From assembly GCF_902825145.1 (NCBI RefSeq), contig NZ_CADEAD010000004.1, positions 1 to 64,000 of the forward strand: a stretch of 64,000 nucleotides of DNA, read 5' to 3'. This DNA comes from Bartonella phoceensis (GTDB lineage: Bacteria > Pseudomonadota > Alphaproteobacteria > Rhizobiales > Rhizobiaceae). The notes beneath the pieces are model-generated. The model was given only the letters and a program-made list of their open reading frames with translations, was not told the origin of the DNA and made no database searches. The position numbers and the translations under genes are program-made. This document shows positions 50,056 to 62,175 of the stretch, one piece after another; positions within the stretch are counted from its first letter, which is position 1, and the number at the start of each line of letters is the position of its first letter.

Positions 50056-51473
50056 CAGCTTTATGGGATAAACAAACACTTGTCATCACAATGGGTGGCT
50101 TTGGGATAGGGCATATGCCAGAAACTTTTTCTGGGGTTTCTATTGATAGTCGTACTCTCACAAAGGGTGATATTTTTTTCTGTATTAAAGGGCACAATCT
50201 TGATGGTCATGATTTTGCTGCACAAGCTTATGAGCGCGGTGCAAGCGTTCTTGTCGTTGCGGAAAATCGTTTGGCTGACATGAAAAAAATATCCGCTCCA
50301 CTAATTGTTGTTCCTGATGTTTTGCAAGCCTTAGAAAAACTTGCGCAAGCCGCACGTAGGCGCTCAAAGGCTAAAATTATAGCATTAACAGGATCGGTCG
50401 GAAAAACAACAACAAAAGAAATTCTCAAACAAGTACTTACAACGGCTGGTAAGGTTCACGCTAATTTGGCTTCTTTGAATAATCACTGGGGAGTGCCGCT
50501 CACTTTGGCGCGAATGCCTGCAGATAGTGATTACGGTGTCTTTGAAATTGGTATGAATCATAAAGATGAAATTCGTCCTTTAGTAAATTTAGTCCATCCG
50601 CATGTTGTGCTCATTACACATATTTCTGCGGCACATATGGGTTTCTTCAAAAATCTTGAGGAAATTGCAGATGCGAAAGCTGAAATTTTTGAGGGATTAA
50701 CCCCAGAAGGTACTGCTGTTTTAAATGCGGATGATGATTTTTTTTCTTATTTAGTTCAAAAAGCAAAGCAATGGGGTGTAAAAAGAATTTTAAGTTTTGG
50801 TGAGAATAAAAACTCTGATTATCAGGCCAGAGATATACGTCTTCTAGCAGATTCTTCGTCTATGGTTTTACGTATTTTGGGGCAAGATAAGGAGATTAAA
50901 ATTGGTGCTCCTGGACGACATATTGTACAAAATATTTTAGGTATTCTTGCTGTTTGTCATGCTATTGGTGTTGATTTGGAAGCTGTTTTGCTTTCTTTGA
51001 GCTGTTTTTCTCTTCAAAAGGGGCGTGGTGCTCGTTATCAGCTCTTTTTGCCAAGTGGAGGCGAATTTCATTTAATTGATGAAAGCTATAATGCGAATCC
51101 TGCATCTATGCGTGCAGCTCTTAATCTTCTTGCTACAGGGCCAGTTGGAGTGGATGGTAGGCGAATTGCTATTTTGGGCGATATGCTGGAATTGGGAGTT
51201 TATAGTGAAAAATTCCACCGTGATTTAGTAAAGCCGGTTTTTCTTTCTGGGGCTAATCCAGTTTTTTTATTTGGTGAGGCCATGAAGTTTTTAGCTACTG
51301 ATTTGTCCGCATACGTTAAGGTTCATTATGCTGAAAATGCCGAAAAAATTTTACCGCTTATTTTTGCAGAAATTTCCAGTGGAGATTTGCTTATGATTAA
51401 ATCGTCCCGTGGTCTTTATTCATCAGATATTGTGAGGGCACTGCTTGGTCGCTATAAGGTGGTTTCTCTCTAA
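50052..51473 (+). CDS. murF: UDP-MurNAc-pentapeptide synthetase MurF
   Basis: 473 residues. It joins D-Ala-D-Ala to the UDP-MurNAc-tripeptide. Substrate-binding N-terminal domain has [18 protein letters not shown]; the ATP-binding P-loop is [11 protein letters not shown] (about 115-125), then [14 protein letters not shown] and [10 protein letters not shown]. The C-terminal domain has [16 protein letters not shown] and ILGDMLELG. It overlaps murE by 4 bases, consistent with coupling. Confidence 0.95.
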   Translation: MTALWDKQTLVITMGGFGIGHMPETFSGVSIDSRTLTKGDIFFCIKGHNLDGHDFAAQAYERGASVLVVAENRLADMKKISAPLIVVPDVLQALEKLAQAARRRSKAKIIALTGSVGKTTTKEILKQVLTTAGKVHANLASLNNHWGVPLTLARMPADSDYGVFEIGMNHKDEIRPLVNLVHPHVVLITHISAAHMGFFKNLEEIADAKAEIFEGLTPEGTAVLNADDDFFSYLVQKAKQWGVKRILSFGENKNSDYQARDIRLLADSSSMVLRILGQDKEIKIGAPGRHIVQNILGILAVCHAIGVDLEAVLLSLSCFSLQKGRGARYQLFLPSGGEFHLIDESYNANPASMRAALNLLATGPVGVDGRRIAILGDMLELGVYSEKFHRDLVKPVFLSGANPVFLFGEAMKFLATDLSAYVKVHYAENAEKILPLIFAEISSGDLLMIKSSRGLYSSDIVRALLGRYKVVSL

Positions 51474-51494
51474 TTTAGATAGGTTTTTTGTACT

Positions 51495-52565
51495 ATGATG
51501 CTGTTTTTATCTTCGCTTAGTGATTGGCTTCCGGGAGTCAATGTTTTCCGTTATATTACTTTTCGCACTATAGCAGCTATGCTCACATCGGGGCTTATTG
51601 TATTTTTATTTGGCCCTAGTATTATTGCCTCTCTTAAATTACGGCAGGGAAAAGGACAGCCAATTCGTGCTGATGGGCCTCAGACACATTTTAAAAAAGC
51701 AGGAACGCCTACCATGGGCGGATTGATGATTTTAACGGGCATTGTGGTATCAGCGCTCTTATGGTGCAATTTATCGAATATTTATTTTTGGATATCGCTT
51801 TTTGTTATGCTTTCTTTTGGGGCAATTGGTTTTTATGATGATTATCTTAAGGTGACAAAACAAACGCATAAAGGATTTTCTGGTAAAGCACGGTTAAGTT
51901 TGGAGTTTTTTGTTGCGGCAATTGCTGCTTTTGTACTCTTACAAGTTGGCTCATCTGGATTATCTTTGCCTTTTGTGAAAGAGTATTTTATCAATTTGAG
52001 CTGGTTTTTTATACCTTTTTCAGCTTTTGTCGTTGTAGCAACGGGTAATGCGGTTAATTTAACTGATGGTCTTGATGGGCTTGCTATTGTACCTGTGATG
52101 GTTGCGGCCTTGTCTTTTGCTTTAATTGCTTATCTTTCTGGTAATATCAATTTTGCTGATTATCTCCAAATTCATTATGTATCGGGCACAGGTGAATTGG
52201 CTGTCTTATTAGGAGCTGTTGTTGGTGCGGGACTTGGATTTTTATGGTTTAATGCACCACCCGCGGCTATTTTTATGGGGGATACTGGTTCGTTGGCTCT
52301 TGGTGGGCTGTTAGGTATTGTCGCTGTAGCAACCAAGCATGAAATTGTTTTGGCTTTTATTGGTGGGCTTTTTGTTTTAGAAGGATTTTCGGTTGTTATT
52401 CAGGTTGGTTATTTCAAATTAACAAAAAAACGTGTGTTCCTTATGGCGCCAATACACCATCATTTTGAGAAAAAAGGATGGACTGAAAGCCAAATCGTGA
52501 TACGTTTTTGGATTATTTCGATTGTGCTTGCTTTGATTGGTCTTTCAACACTTAAATTACGGTGA
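51495..52565 (+). CDS. mraY: Phospho-MurNAc-pentapeptide translocase MraY
   Basis: 356 residues with about ten membrane helices. MraY transfers phospho-MurNAc-pentapeptide to undecaprenyl phosphate, making lipid I at the inner membrane. Hallmarks: [14 protein letters not shown], the Asp pair in [31 protein letters not shown] and the cytoplasmic [13 protein letters not shown] with three histidines. It starts 21 bases after murF. Confidence 0.96.
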   Translation: MMLFLSSLSDWLPGVNVFRYITFRTIAAMLTSGLIVFLFGPSIIASLKLRQGKGQPIRADGPQTHFKKAGTPTMGGLMILTGIVVSALLWCNLSNIYFWISLFVMLSFGAIGFYDDYLKVTKQTHKGFSGKARLSLEFFVAAIAAFVLLQVGSSGLSLPFVKEYFINLSWFFIPFSAFVVVATGNAVNLTDGLDGLAIVPVMVAALSFALIAYLSGNINFADYLQIHYVSGTGELAVLLGAVVGAGLGFLWFNAPPAAIFMGDTGSLALGGLLGIVAVATKHEIVLAFIGGLFVLEGFSVVIQVGYFKLTKKRVFLMAPIHHHFEKKGWTESQIVIRFWIISIVLALIGLSTLKLR

Positions 52566-52569
52566 GATT

Positions 52570-53970
52570 TTGATTTCTGTTACGTGTTATAAAGATCAAA
52601 AAGTTGCACTGTTTGGATTGGGACAATCAGGATTATCAGCGGCGCAAGCGTTGATGCGTGGTGGTGCAGAAGTGGTTGCTTGGGATGAGAATCCTTCCGG
52701 TGTACAAGAAGCTTTTCGGCAAAATATTCCAACGAGAGATCTTCGTTATGAAGATTGGTCTGACTTTGTTGCATTGATTTTAGCGCCTGGTGTTCCTTTA
52801 ACGTATCCTAAGCCTCATTGGGTTGTTGAGAAAGCACGTCAAGCGGATATAGAAATTATTGGTGATATTGAATTATTTGTCCGTGCACGTAACCATTTTT
52901 TACAACACTATGGTTTTTGTGATCAAGATGTTCCGTTTATTGCTATTACGGGCACGAATGGAAAATCAACAACGACAGCTTTGATTGCTCATTTATTGGA
53001 CCAAATGGGTTATGATGTGCAGATGGGTGGGAATATTGGAACTGCAATATTGACGCTTAAGCCGTTTGTTAAAAAACGTATTTATGTGATTGAATGTTCA
53101 TCGTTTCAAATTGATCTTACGCCCTCTCTTCAGCCAACTATTGGAATTTTATTAAACTTGACACCTGATCATATTGATCGTCATGGGAGTTTTGCGCATT
53201 ATGTGCGCGCCAAAAAACATTTAGTTGATCAGGCTTTTCGTGCTTTTATTTCAGTAGATGATGCTGCCTGTCAGGATTTATATCAGCAATTGCTTGATAA
53301 AGGTTGTCACGTTGAGGCAATTTCCAAGGAACATTTTGTTAAAAATGGTTTTTATGCGGATGGGACTAAACTCTTTTCTGTTTGTCAAGGACGGCGTCAT
53401 ATGCTCGCAGATCTCGCATCTATGACCGCATTGCGCGGCAGTCATAATGCGCAAAATACTCTTATGGCGTTAGCAACATTGCAGGCGTTAGAAATAACAG
53501 ATTCACATATAGAAAAGCATTTAGCAAGTTATAAAGGGTTGGCACATCGTATGCAGCAGGTGCGTAAAATGGGATCAATTCTCTTTATCAATGATAGTAA
53601 GGCTACAAATGCAGACGCTACAGCTCCTGCACTTTCTGCTTTTCATAATATTTTTTGGATTGTTGGAGGGCAGGCAAAAGAAGGTGGGATTGATCCTCTT
53701 AGAGGGTTTTTTCATAAAATTCGCAAAGCTTATTTAATTGGAAGTACAGCGGAAGAATTTGCTAGCGTTATTGGCTCTGCTTTTTCTTTTTCTATGAGTT
53801 TAACTTTGGAAAATGCAGTACGCGAAGCTGCTGCTGATGCAATGTATTGCAAGGCGAAAGAGGTTGTTGTGCTTTTTTCACCTGCTTGTGCAAGTTATGA
53901 TCAATTTAAAAATTATGAAATGCGTGGGGAAGCATTTGTTTCTTTTGTTATGCAGTTAAAAGAAACATAA
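52570..53970 (+). CDS. murD: UDP-MurNAc-alanine:D-glutamate ligase MurD
   Basis: 466 residues from a TTG start at 52570, preceded by GGTGAG; it begins 4 bases after the mraY stop. An earlier in-frame TTG inside mraY is less likely. MurD adds D-glutamate. The N-terminal Rossmann-like part [17 protein letters not shown] binds UDP, the ATP site is [13 protein letters not shown], then ECSSFQIDL and [14 protein letters not shown]-terminal [19 protein letters not shown] is conserved. Followed by a 128-base gap before ftsW. Confidence 0.95.
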   Translation: MISVTCYKDQKVALFGLGQSGLSAAQALMRGGAEVVAWDENPSGVQEAFRQNIPTRDLRYEDWSDFVALILAPGVPLTYPKPHWVVEKARQADIEIIGDIELFVRARNHFLQHYGFCDQDVPFIAITGTNGKSTTTALIAHLLDQMGYDVQMGGNIGTAILTLKPFVKKRIYVIECSSFQIDLTPSLQPTIGILLNLTPDHIDRHGSFAHYVRAKKHLVDQAFRAFISVDDAACQDLYQQLLDKGCHVEAISKEHFVKNGFYADGTKLFSVCQGRRHMLADLASMTALRGSHNAQNTLMALATLQALEITDSHIEKHLASYKGLAHRMQQVRKMGSILFINDSKATNADATAPALSAFHNIFWIVGGQAKEGGIDPLRGFFHKIRKAYLIGSTAEEFASVIGSAFSFSMSLTLENAVREAAADAMYCKAKEVVVLFSPACASYDQFKNYEMRGEAFVSFVMQLKET

Positions 53971-54098
53971 ATTTAAAAAAGCGTTTTCACGTTAATGTTC
54001 CAGAATCTTTTTTCGTGTAATTCAATTTTTGAAGTGTTTTGCCAAAAAGTAGGGAACTCTATCACTTTGAATAGAATTATGAAAAAGATAAGGTGGAT

Positions 54099-55256
54099 AT
54101 GATGGTTACGCGTGCAGATAGAGATCCAATTGCGAATTGGTGGTGGACGATTGATCGCTCTATTTTTGCTGCCTGTTTGATTTTAATGGGGATTGGCATT
54201 ATGCTGTCTTTTGCTGCGAGCCCTACTATTGCAAAAAAAATCGGAATAATGGATAGTTTTTATTTTGTTCGCTGGCATATCATTTTTAGTATTCCTGCGT
54301 TTTTTACAATGGTTACTGTTTCTTTTTTCTCACTTCGTAATATTCGCCGTTTATGTGCCCTTTTGCTCATTGTAACGCTTGCTCTTATGGTTGCAACCTT
54401 GTTCTTTGGTCCAGAATTAAAGGGCGCACGACGGTGGATTCCTCTTTTTGGTTTTTCTATACAAGCTTCAGAGTTTATGAAGCCAGCTTTTGTGGTAATG
54501 TCCGCTTGGCTTTTTTCAGAACAAATACGGCATAGGGGTATTCCTGGCTATACACTCGCTACTGTACTTTATGCTTTTTGTTGTGTGCTTCTTATTCTAC
54601 AGCCTGATATTGGTCAAACACTTTTAATCAGTGCAACATGGGGCGGTTTGTTTTTTGTAGCTGGTGTGCCTCTTACGGTTATTTTCCTTTTTATTATTAT
54701 AGGCTTAGTGGGAATTGTTTTTGCTTATTTTTCTCTTCACCATGTACGTGAACGTATCAATGGCTTTTTGACAGGTGAGGGCGATACTTTTCAAGTGGAT
54801 GTCGGACGTGAAGCTATTTTGAATGGTGGCTGGTTTGGACAAGGTCCGGGAGAGGGAACAGTGAAACGTATCATTCCTGATAGCCATACAGATTTTGTGT
54901 TTTCTGTTGCTGCTGAAGAATATGGTATTATCCTTTGTTTTTTCATTATGATGCTTTTTGGTTTTATTGTTATGCGCTCATTGTATATAGCATTGAATAC
55001 GCGTGATTCATTCATACGTCTTGGTATTACGGGTATAGCGATGATGATAGGCTTTCAATCCGCGATTAATATGGCTGTTAATCTTCATTTGATACCCCCA
55101 AAAGGTATGACATTGCCATTTATTTCTTATGGCGGTTCTTCTATGGTGGCGATTGCATTTTCAATGGGAATTTTGCTTAGTCTGACACGTCGCTGGCCAG
55201 AAGCCCGCCTTTCAGCTTTTTCTTCTCCTTCTATTTTGGATACTTCTTATGACTGA
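54099..55256 (+). CDS. ftsW: Septal peptidoglycan polymerase FtsW
   Basis: About 385 residues, SEDS-family membrane protein with ten helices. It polymerises lipid II at the septum together with FtsI. Signatures: FGPELKGARRWIPLFGFSIQASEFMKPAFV, LLILQPDIGQT, the catalytic-loop aspartate in PDSHTDFVFSVAAEEYG, and NLHLIPPKGMTLPFISYGGSSMVA. ATG at 54099 follows AAGGTGG; a GTG two codons earlier is within that ribosome-binding site. It overlaps murG by 8 bases. Confidence 0.95.
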   Translation: MMVTRADRDPIANWWWTIDRSIFAACLILMGIGIMLSFAASPTIAKKIGIMDSFYFVRWHIIFSIPAFFTMVTVSFFSLRNIRRLCALLLIVTLALMVATLFFGPELKGARRWIPLFGFSIQASEFMKPAFVVMSAWLFSEQIRHRGIPGYTLATVLYAFCCVLLILQPDIGQTLLISATWGGLFFVAGVPLTVIFLFIIIGLVGIVFAYFSLHHVRERINGFLTGEGDTFQVDVGREAILNGGWFGQGPGEGTVKRIIPDSHTDFVFSVAAEEYGIILCFFIMMLFGFIVMRSLYIALNTRDSFIRLGITGIAMMIGFQSAINMAVNLHLIPPKGMTLPFISYGGSSMVAIAFSMGILLSLTRRWPEARLSAFSSPSILDTSYD

Positions 55257-56385
55257 TAAAAAGGTTATTGTTTTGGTGGCTGGTGGTACAGGTGGTCATC
55301 TTTTTCCTGCTGAAGCACTCGCTGTTGAATTAAGGGGGCGTGGATATGATGTTCATTTGGCAACGGATAAAAGGGCGCAATGTTTTGTACGCTGCTTTGA
55401 TGAAGAGCACACACATATCATTTCATCGGCAACATTTACGCAACGCCACCCTTTTACGTTTATAAAAACGTTTTGGACTTTGTTAAAGGGTATGAGGCAA
55501 TCATTGGTGCTGTTTTATAAGCTGCGTCCCGTTCTTGTCGGTGGGTTTGGGGGATATCCTACCATTCCTCCTCTTGTTGCAGCTGCTTTAATGCGGCGTA
55601 TAACATTTATTCATGAGCAAAATGCCGTTATGGGGCGTGCTAATCGGGTGTTGGCAGCTTTTGTGTATGCAATAGCAGGTGGTTTGTTATCGCAAAATAA
55701 TAATTACGCTCATAAAACATTTTTGACTGGAAATCCTGTGCGTGAGGCTGTTCTCAAAGCAGCAGAAATTCCTTATCATCCTTCTGTAGGTGAAGAACCA
55801 TTTCATTTCTTGGTTTTTGGTGGGAGCCAAGGGGCTTCTGTTTTTTCACGAATTGTTCCAGAAGCAATTGCTTTGCTGGATGATGAGATACGTCAACGTC
55901 TACGAATTGTTCAGCAAGTTCGCAGTGAAGCTGAAGAGTTAAGAGAAATCTACCATAAGATGGGTGTGCAAGCAGAAGTTGCTTCCTTTTTTGATGATAT
56001 GGCTGAACGTATAGCACAGTCTCATTTTATTTTATCACGTGCGGGTGCTTCATCGATTTGTGAAATCGCTGCGATTGGGCGTCCTGCTTTGCTTATTCCC
56101 TATCCTCATGCTTTAGATCACGATCAGGCAGAAAATGCAGCATTGCTTGCTGCTGTGGGAGGTGCTCAAATTGTATCAGAAAAAGATTTAAACGCACAAA
56201 GACTTTCTTCTCTTTTAACGGAAGCCTGTTGTGCGCCACATTTATTAGAAAAACAAGCACTTGCTGCAAAAAAAGTTGGACAACCTCGTGCAACCAGTCG
56301 TCTTGCAGATATGGCTGAAGCGTTTATTGCAGGGCGATCATTGTCGGAAGTTAAAGAGGAGTTTCTTGATGAAAATGCCGCTTAA
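55249..56385 (+). CDS. murG: UDP-GlcNAc:lipid I N-acetylglucosaminyltransferase MurG
   Basis: 378 residues, GT-B fold, acting on the inner face of the membrane to convert lipid I to lipid II. N-terminal glycine-rich loop [15 protein letters not shown] (about 11-25), [27 protein letters not shown], the second-domain loop [11 protein letters not shown], and the UDP-GlcNAc site [31 protein letters not shown]. Normal length. Overlaps ftsW by 8 and murC by 17 bases. Confidence 0.96.
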   Translation: MTDKKVIVLVAGGTGGHLFPAEALAVELRGRGYDVHLATDKRAQCFVRCFDEEHTHIISSATFTQRHPFTFIKTFWTLLKGMRQSLVLFYKLRPVLVGGFGGYPTIPPLVAAALMRRITFIHEQNAVMGRANRVLAAFVYAIAGGLLSQNNNYAHKTFLTGNPVREAVLKAAEIPYHPSVGEEPFHFLVFGGSQGASVFSRIVPEAIALLDDEIRQRLRIVQQVRSEAEELREIYHKMGVQAEVASFFDDMAERIAQSHFILSRAGASSICEIAAIGRPALLIPYPHALDHDQAENAALLAAVGGAQIVSEKDLNAQRLSSLLTEACCAPHLLEKQALAAKKVGQPRATSRLADMAEAFIAGRSLSEVKEEFLDENAA

Positions 56386-57796
56386 TATAGGTGTTATCCA
56401 TTTTGTTGGAATCGGTGGTATCGGTATGAGTGGAATTGCGGAGGTTTTTCATAATTTTGGCTATCAAGTTCAGGGATCAGATCAGGTTGATAGTGCAAAT
56501 ATTGAACGTTTACGGGAAAAAGGAATTACCATTTATATAGGTCATAGCCCTGAAAATTTAGGAGATGCAGAGGTTGTTGTTTTTTCTACTGCCATTAAAA
56601 AAACAAATCCTGAATATATTGCCGCAAAAGAAAGGCATTTGCCGCTTGTGAAGCGTGCGGAAATGCTAGCAGAGCTCATGCGGTTTCGTCACGCGATTGC
56701 TGTTGGTGGTACGCATGGTAAAACGACTACCACATCAATGATAGCAGCACTTCTTGATGCAGGCCGTTTTGACCCTGTGGTGATTAATGGCGGTATTATT
56801 AATGCTTATGGCACGAATGCTCGTATGGGGGAAGGTGATTGGATGATTGTTGAAGCTGATGAAAGTGACGGTACATTTTTAAAGTTGCCTGCTGATATTG
56901 CCGTTGTTACCAATATTGACGCTGAGCATTTGGATCATTACGGAGATTTTTCTGCTCTGCGCAAAGCTTTTCGTCAATTTGTAGAGAATGTTCCTTTTTA
57001 TGGTTTTGCTGTTTTATGCCTTGACCATCCAGAGGTTCAGTCTTTAGCCAGCCGTATTGATGACCGTTGGGTGATTACTTATGGTGCAAACCCACAAGCG
57101 GATGTTCGTTTTCTTAATCTTTCGATGGATGGCCAGAAAACACATTTTGATGTTTTTATTCGTTCGCGGAAGACAGGGAGAAAGACTGAGTTGCAAAATT
57201 TGACTTTACCAATGTCTGGACGGCATAATGTTTCTAATGCAACGGCGGCGGTTGCCATTGCCCATGAGCTTGGCATTTCAAATGAGTCTATAAAAAAAGG
57301 CTTAGCAAAATTTGGTGGAGTAAAACGACGTTTTACGCAAACAGGAACTTGGCATGGTATTGAAATATTCGATGATTATGGTCATCATCCTGTTGAAATA
57401 AAGGCCGTTTTACGTGCAGCGCGTGAAAGTGCGAAAGGGCGCGTAATTGCCATTGCACAACCACATCGTTACTCACGTTTGTGTAATTTGTTTGATGATT
57501 TTGCTGCTTGTTTTAATGATGCAGATACAGTGCTGATTACACCCGTTTATGCAGCTGGTGAAGAGCCAATTGCTGGTATTGGTGCTAGAGAATTGGTCGA
57601 GCATATTAAGATGGCCGGTCACCGTGATGTGCGTTTGATTCGTTGTTTAGAAGATGTTGTTTCGGTTGTCTCTACGTCTGCTAAGGCGGGGGATTATGTT
57701 GTTTTTCTTGGTGCGGGTAATATCACACAGTGGGCTTGTGCGTTGCCTCATCAGTTGGCGGTACTTGATAGCGATGATAAATTTTCAACTCATTGA
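56369..57796 (+). CDS. murC: UDP-MurNAc:L-alanine ligase MurC
   Basis: 475 residues from [20 protein letters not shown], with AGAGGAG 8 bases before the ATG; the longer open frame upstream lies within murG in another frame. MurC adds the first amino acid of the stem peptide. UDP-binding [16 protein letters not shown]-site [35 protein letters not shown], and [14 protein letters not shown] are all intact. It overlaps murB by 23 bases. Confidence 0.96.
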   Translation: MKMPLNIGVIHFVGIGGIGMSGIAEVFHNFGYQVQGSDQVDSANIERLREKGITIYIGHSPENLGDAEVVVFSTAIKKTNPEYIAAKERHLPLVKRAEMLAELMRFRHAIAVGGTHGKTTTTSMIAALLDAGRFDPVVINGGIINAYGTNARMGEGDWMIVEADESDGTFLKLPADIAVVTNIDAEHLDHYGDFSALRKAFRQFVENVPFYGFAVLCLDHPEVQSLASRIDDRWVITYGANPQADVRFLNLSMDGQKTHFDVFIRSRKTGRKTELQNLTLPMSGRHNVSNATAAVAIAHELGISNESIKKGLAKFGGVKRRFTQTGTWHGIEIFDDYGHHPVEIKAVLRAARESAKGRVIAIAQPHRYSRLCNLFDDFAACFNDADTVLITPVYAAGEEPIAGIGARELVEHIKMAGHRDVRLIRCLEDVVSVVSTSAKAGDYVVFLGAGNITQWACALPHQLAVLDSDDKFSTH

Positions 57797-58751
57797 TGGT
57801 GAGGCGCTGTTGGCGCGATTGCAACCACTACTTTGCGGAATAAAAGGCAAACTTACGCCTAATGTCAATATGCGTAAGGTAACGTGGTTTCGCACGGGGG
57901 GGCTGGCAGAACTTTTTTATCAACCTGCCGATGAAGCCGACTTAGCTCTTTTTTTACAAAATCTCCCTGAGTCTATCCCTGTAACAATTGTGGGGATTGG
58001 TTCTAATCTTCTCGTGCGTGATGGTGGGATTCCTGGTGTGGTTATTCGTCTTGCGGCTAAAGGTTTTGGGCAAGTGCAGCAAGTTTCTCCAAAAGGCTTT
58101 TTAGTTGGTGCTGGTACGGCGGATAAACATTTAGCTGCTGCCGCATTAAAGGCAGAAATTGCAGGTTTTCATTTTTATCATGGTATTCCTGGTGGTCTTG
58201 GCGGGGCTCTCAAAATGAATGCAGGTGCAAATGGTGTTGAAACCGCAGCGCGTGTTGTTGAGGTTTATGCGCTGGATCGCAAAGGACAACGTCATATCTT
58301 GAGTTTGAAAGATATGCATTATTCCTATCGCCATTGTGATATTCCTAAGGATTTTATTTTTACGGCTGCTTTATTGGAGGGAGAACCCAGTAATAAAGAT
58401 GCTATTCGTGCTGCTATGGATGAAGTTGCTCTTCACAGAGAAACAGTGCAACCTATTCGCGAAAAAACAGGGGGATCAACTTTCAAAAATCCTGAGAATA
58501 CATCCGCGTGGTGCGTGATTGATGAAGCAGGGTGTCGTGGTTTGCAGATTGGTGGAGCTCAAATGAGCGAAATGCACTGTAATTTTATGATCAATACAGG
58601 GCAAGCAACAGGTTATGATCTGGAAGCTTTGGGGGAGACGGTACGTGCGCGTGTTTTTGCTCACTCCGCCCATCTATTAGAGTGGGAAATACAACGTATC
58701 GGTCAATTTGAACAAAGCCGTATTGTCCCTTCTTTTGACCCATCTCATTAG
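57774..58751 (+). CDS. murB: UDP-N-acetylenolpyruvoylglucosamine reductase MurB
   Basis: 325 residues from [16 protein letters not shown], an ATG inside the end of murC. MurB reduces the enolpyruvyl group with NADPH and FAD to give UDP-MurNAc. FAD-binding [38 protein letters not shown], the catalytic serine region [11 protein letters not shown], and [20 protein letters not shown] with a terminal Glu in [11 protein letters not shown]. Type I-like length. 240 bases separate it from ddlB. Confidence 0.95.
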   Translation: MINFQLIDGEALLARLQPLLCGIKGKLTPNVNMRKVTWFRTGGLAELFYQPADEADLALFLQNLPESIPVTIVGIGSNLLVRDGGIPGVVIRLAAKGFGQVQQVSPKGFLVGAGTADKHLAAAALKAEIAGFHFYHGIPGGLGGALKMNAGANGVETAARVVEVYALDRKGQRHILSLKDMHYSYRHCDIPKDFIFTAALLEGEPSNKDAIRAAMDEVALHRETVQPIREKTGGSTFKNPENTSAWCVIDEAGCRGLQIGGAQMSEMHCNFMINTGQATGYDLEALGETVRARVFAHSAHLLEWEIQRIGQFEQSRIVPSFDPSH

Positions 58752-58992
58752 TTGATTCAGTTTTATAAAAAAATTGGTAATAAAAAATTGAGTCATTTCA
58801 AAGAGATAATAAAAAAATCTATTAAGAATCAATAAATTAACAAAGAAACTCTTGCGTCATGCGTCTCAGTCTGATTCATTATGCAAAATGCTAGGTTATT
58901 GATTCGAAAAGATAAATCTTGGCGTTTCCCGTATATGGTATTAGTGGTTTCTATATAGTCTATATATAGTATACACAAGAAGGTCAGTTGTT

Positions 58993-59913
58993 ATGAAAGA
59001 TGAGCATATAGCTGTATTGATGGGAGGATTTTCTTCTGAACGGTCTGTAAGTTTGTCTTCAGGTGCTGCTTGTGCTGATACTCTTGAAGCGCAGGGGTAT
59101 CGTGTGAGCCGCATAGATGTTGATGGTAATATTGCTTCTGTTCTTGAACAATTACGGCCTGATATCGCTTTCAATGCATTACATGGGCTATTTGGTGAGG
59201 ATGGACGTATACAGGGTATTCTTGAGTATTTGAAAATTCCTTATACCCATTCTGGAGTGATGGCATCAGCTTTGGCGATGGATAAGGGGCGTGCAAAAAT
59301 TATTGTTGCAAGTGTTGGGGTTTCTGTTGCGCCTTCTTTTGTTATGAGTCGTTTTGCTGTTGGACGGGAGCATCCTATGGAGCCTCCTTATGTGATTAAG
59401 CCTGTCTGCGAAGGGTCAAGTTTTGGTGTTGTGGTTGTAACAGGAGATGAAGCCACACCACCATGCAGTGTTATGGGGACAGAGTGGGTTTATTCAGATG
59501 AGGTAATGGTTGAAAAATATGTTCCTGGTCGCGAACTTACTTGCGCTGTTTTAGGAAATGAGGTGCTGAATGTTTGTGAAATTCTCCCCGCTCAGCACTT
59601 TCAATTCTATAATTATGATTCGAAATATAAAACTGGTGGCTCTCTTCACATTTGTCCTGCACAACTTTCACCAAATATTTACCAAAAGGTGCAAAGAATG
59701 TCTTTATCAGCACATCAGGCGATAGGTTGTCGAGGTATTAGCCGTTCTGATTTTCGTTTTGATGAAGAAACAGGAGAATTGGTTTGGCTTGAAATTAATA
59801 CGCAGCCCGGTATGACATCTACCTCTCTTGTTCCTGATATTGCAAAAGCAAGTGGTTGTACTTATGGCGATCTTGTTCAGTGGATAGTGGAGGACGCGTC
59901 GTGTATGCGTTGA
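58993..59913 (+). CDS. ddlB: D-alanine:D-alanine ligase
   Basis: 306 residues, ATP-grasp fold. It makes the D-Ala-D-Ala dipeptide used by Mur[17 protein letters not shown] near the start, [40 protein letters not shown]-binding [16 protein letters not shown], and the metal-binding [17 protein letters not shown] at about 272-288. AAGAAGG lies upstream of ATG. A short gap with a TATATAGTCTATATATAG-like stretch before it could hold an internal promoter. Confidence 0.95.
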   Translation: MKDEHIAVLMGGFSSERSVSLSSGAACADTLEAQGYRVSRIDVDGNIASVLEQLRPDIAFNALHGLFGEDGRIQGILEYLKIPYTHSGVMASALAMDKGRAKIIVASVGVSVAPSFVMSRFAVGREHPMEPPYVIKPVCEGSSFGVVVVTGDEATPPCSVMGTEWVYSDEVMVEKYVPGRELTCAVLGNEVLNVCEILPAQHFQFYNYDSKYKTGGSLHICPAQLSPNIYQKVQRMSLSAHQAIGCRGISRSDFRFDEETGELVWLEINTQPGMTSTSLVPDIAKASGCTYGDLVQWIVEDASCMR

Positions 59914-60812
59914 ATGTTAATAAAACGAATGTTTCGATGGAGGTGCCATTAGTGCCAGCTTTGCCACGACTTTATCGTCGCTTTCTTCGGATTATGTTTG
60001 AATTTTTCTTTATTAATATTCATGTTCCACGCCATTTTGGTACTTTTGCAGTTTTGTCGTTTTTCTTTCTTACGGTGCTTTATGGGCTTTCATCAAGTGG
60101 GCACATGGGAGTGATTATGAAGACAGCCGTGTCCGATATTGGTTTTGTGGTAACCGATGTCGAGATAAGTGGTACTAAACGCTTGGTAAAGCAAGAAATT
60201 TTAAAAATTTTAAGACTTGATTCTGCTCAATCCATATTCGCTTTTAATGTTGATAAAGCGCGTTCTCTTTTAGAGCAGCAGGTTTGGGTGCAATCGGCTA
60301 ATATTCAGAAGATTTATCCCAACAAAGTGCGTATTTCAGTTGTAGAGCGTAAACCCTATGCAATTTGGCAGCATGATGGTGTGATGGATATTGTTGATGA
60401 GACGGGTCGTGTCATCGTGCCCTTTAAAGGGGGGCTCATTCGGGGTTTGCCACTTGTGGTTGGTCAGGGTGCGCAAAAGGCTGCTAAACTGTTTATTCAA
60501 GCACTTTCGGCATATCCGCGATTGTACAGCCGTGTTCGTGCTTTTGTGCGTGTAGGTGATCGGCGTTGGGATCTTGTTTTGGATAATGGATTGCGTGTTA
60601 TGTTGCCTGAAAAGGGTGTATTTGAAAGACTCTCTTCTCTTCTTAAGACAGGTAAGATGCAAGATCTTTTTTCTCGCGACATTTTAAGTATTGATTTACG
60701 TCTTTCTGATCGCATTACAGTTTCTTTATCGGATGAGGCGTTGCGACACCGCGCTGCTGTCGTGGCAGAAGAAGAGCGCATTTTAAAAGCGCGAAAGGCA
60801 GGGAATCTATGA
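59901..60812 (+). CDS. ftsQ: Cell division protein FtsQ
   Basis: 303 residues from GTG at 59901 (GGAGG 7 bases upstream), overlapping the ddlB stop by 13 bases. Short basic cytoplasmic tail, one membrane helix ([20 protein letters not shown]), then a POTRA domain ([23 protein letters not shown] to [29 protein letters not shown]) and the FtsQ beta domain ending in [14 protein letters not shown]. It recruits and controls the FtsL/FtsB/FtsW/FtsI complex. It overlaps ftsA by 4 bases. Confidence 0.94.
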   Translation: MYALNVNKTNVSMEVPLVPALPRLYRRFLRIMFEFFFINIHVPRHFGTFAVLSFFFLTVLYGLSSSGHMGVIMKTAVSDIGFVVTDVEISGTKRLVKQEILKILRLDSAQSIFAFNVDKARSLLEQQVWVQSANIQKIYPNKVRISVVERKPYAIWQHDGVMDIVDETGRVIVPFKGGLIRGLPLVVGQGAQKAAKLFIQALSAYPRLYSRVRAFVRVGDRRWDLVLDNGLRVMLPEKGVFERLSSLLKTGKMQDLFSRDILSIDLRLSDRITVSLSDEALRHRAAVVAEEERILKARKAGNL

Positions 60813-62110
60813 TGTTGCTCGGATCACATCATGTGGGGGGGCGTAAAACACGTTTTTTAACGGTACTTGATGTTGGCTCCAGTAAGATTGTTTGCCTTAT
60901 TGCTTGTTTGCGTCCTTTAAAGCATGCACACTATTTACATGGTCGTACCCATTCTTTGGAAATTTTAGGCTTTGGAGTGCAGCGTTCACGCGGTATCAAA
61001 TCTGGTGTTGTGATGGATATGTTTGCAGCAGAGCAATCAATACGGTTAGCTGTTGATGCAGCAGAAAAAATGGCTGGTTTGGTGGCTGATTCAGTGATTG
61101 TCAACTTTTCTTCAAGCCGATTACAAAGTGCTCTTATCAATGGTATGGTACGTTTGGGTGGTCGTGAAGTTACTAAGCGTGACGTACGTGTGGCTTTTTC
61201 AAATGTTTCGTGCAAAGCCTTTGATGCTGAGCGTCATGTTATGCACTCAGTTCCGATCTCTTACGTATTGGATGGAGATAAAGGCATTTCTGACCCTGTT
61301 GGTATGGCGGGTGAATTGTTTGGTGTGGATGTGCATGTGGTTACAGCGGAAACTGCGGCTTTGCGAAATTTAGAGACTTGTATTAATCGTGCGCATTTGA
61401 GTGTCGAAGCGATGGTTGCAACTCCCTTTGCAAGTGGTCTTGCTGTTTTAATGAATGATGAGGCACATTTAGGAGCAGCATGTATTGATTTTGGTGGTGG
61501 AACAACAACATGTTCAGTGTTTTTTGAGGGCAAATTTGTCCATGCGGATGCACTTGCTGTTGGTGGGCATCATGTGACTCTTGATGTCGCGCGTGGATTC
61601 TCTATGTCACTTACAGAGGCAGAACGTTTAAAAGTTGTCTATGGTTCAGCGCTTCTGACAAGTGCTGATGAGCGGCATATGATTAATGTGACGGAGATTG
61701 GGAGCGAACATCGTGAAACGCAATATCCTCGTGCTGTTCTTGGTCGTATCATTCGTGCACGTGTTGAAGAAATCTTAGAGATGGTACGTGATTGTTTAAA
61801 TCGTTCTGGTTTTGGTCATATTATTGGTAAGCGTGTTATTTTAACTGGGGGAGCAAGCCAGTTAACAGGATTGCCAGAAATGGCACGTACTATATTGGGA
61901 AGAAATGTTCGTATAGGGCGGCCTTTGGGTATTTCGAGGCTTCCTTCTCTTGCAAAAGGGGCGGCGTTTACATCTGCGGTTGGATTGTTAATTTATCCAC
62001 AATTGGTGGGTTTTGAAGAAAAAACAATAAAAACTGCGGTGAATCATTTATCGGTGGGCACGCGTGGGTATTTTCAGCGTGTTGGTCAGTGGTTGCGTGA
62101 GAGTTTTTAA
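60809..62110 (+). CDS. ftsA: Cell division protein FtsA
   Basis: 433 residues, actin-like ATPase. It tethers FtsZ to the membrane. Phosphate 1 motif VLDVGSSKIVCLIA, the 1C domain from about 95, phosphate 2 ACIDFGGGTTTCSVF, adenosine motif ILTGGASQLTGLPEMA, and the C-terminal amphipathic membrane helix YFQRVGQWLRESF. It lies 65 bases before the ftsZ start. Confidence 0.95.
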   Translation: MMLLGSHHVGGRKTRFLTVLDVGSSKIVCLIACLRPLKHAHYLHGRTHSLEILGFGVQRSRGIKSGVVMDMFAAEQSIRLAVDAAEKMAGLVADSVIVNFSSSRLQSALINGMVRLGGREVTKRDVRVAFSNVSCKAFDAERHVMHSVPISYVLDGDKGISDPVGMAGELFGVDVHVVTAETAALRNLETCINRAHLSVEAMVATPFASGLAVLMNDEAHLGAACIDFGGGTTTCSVFFEGKFVHADALAVGGHHVTLDVARGFSMSLTEAERLKVVYGSALLTSADERHMINVTEIGSEHRETQYPRAVLGRIIRARVEEILEMVRDCLNRSGFGHIIGKRVILTGGASQLTGLPEMARTILGRNVRIGRPLGISRLPSLAKGAAFTSAVGLLIYPQLVGFEEKTIKTAVNHLSVGTRGYFQRVGQWLRESF

Positions 62111-62175
62111 ATAAGTCTGAGGTAAATTAAATTTCATCGCTTGGACTTGCGATGTTTTATGAGAAGGAAAAGGAA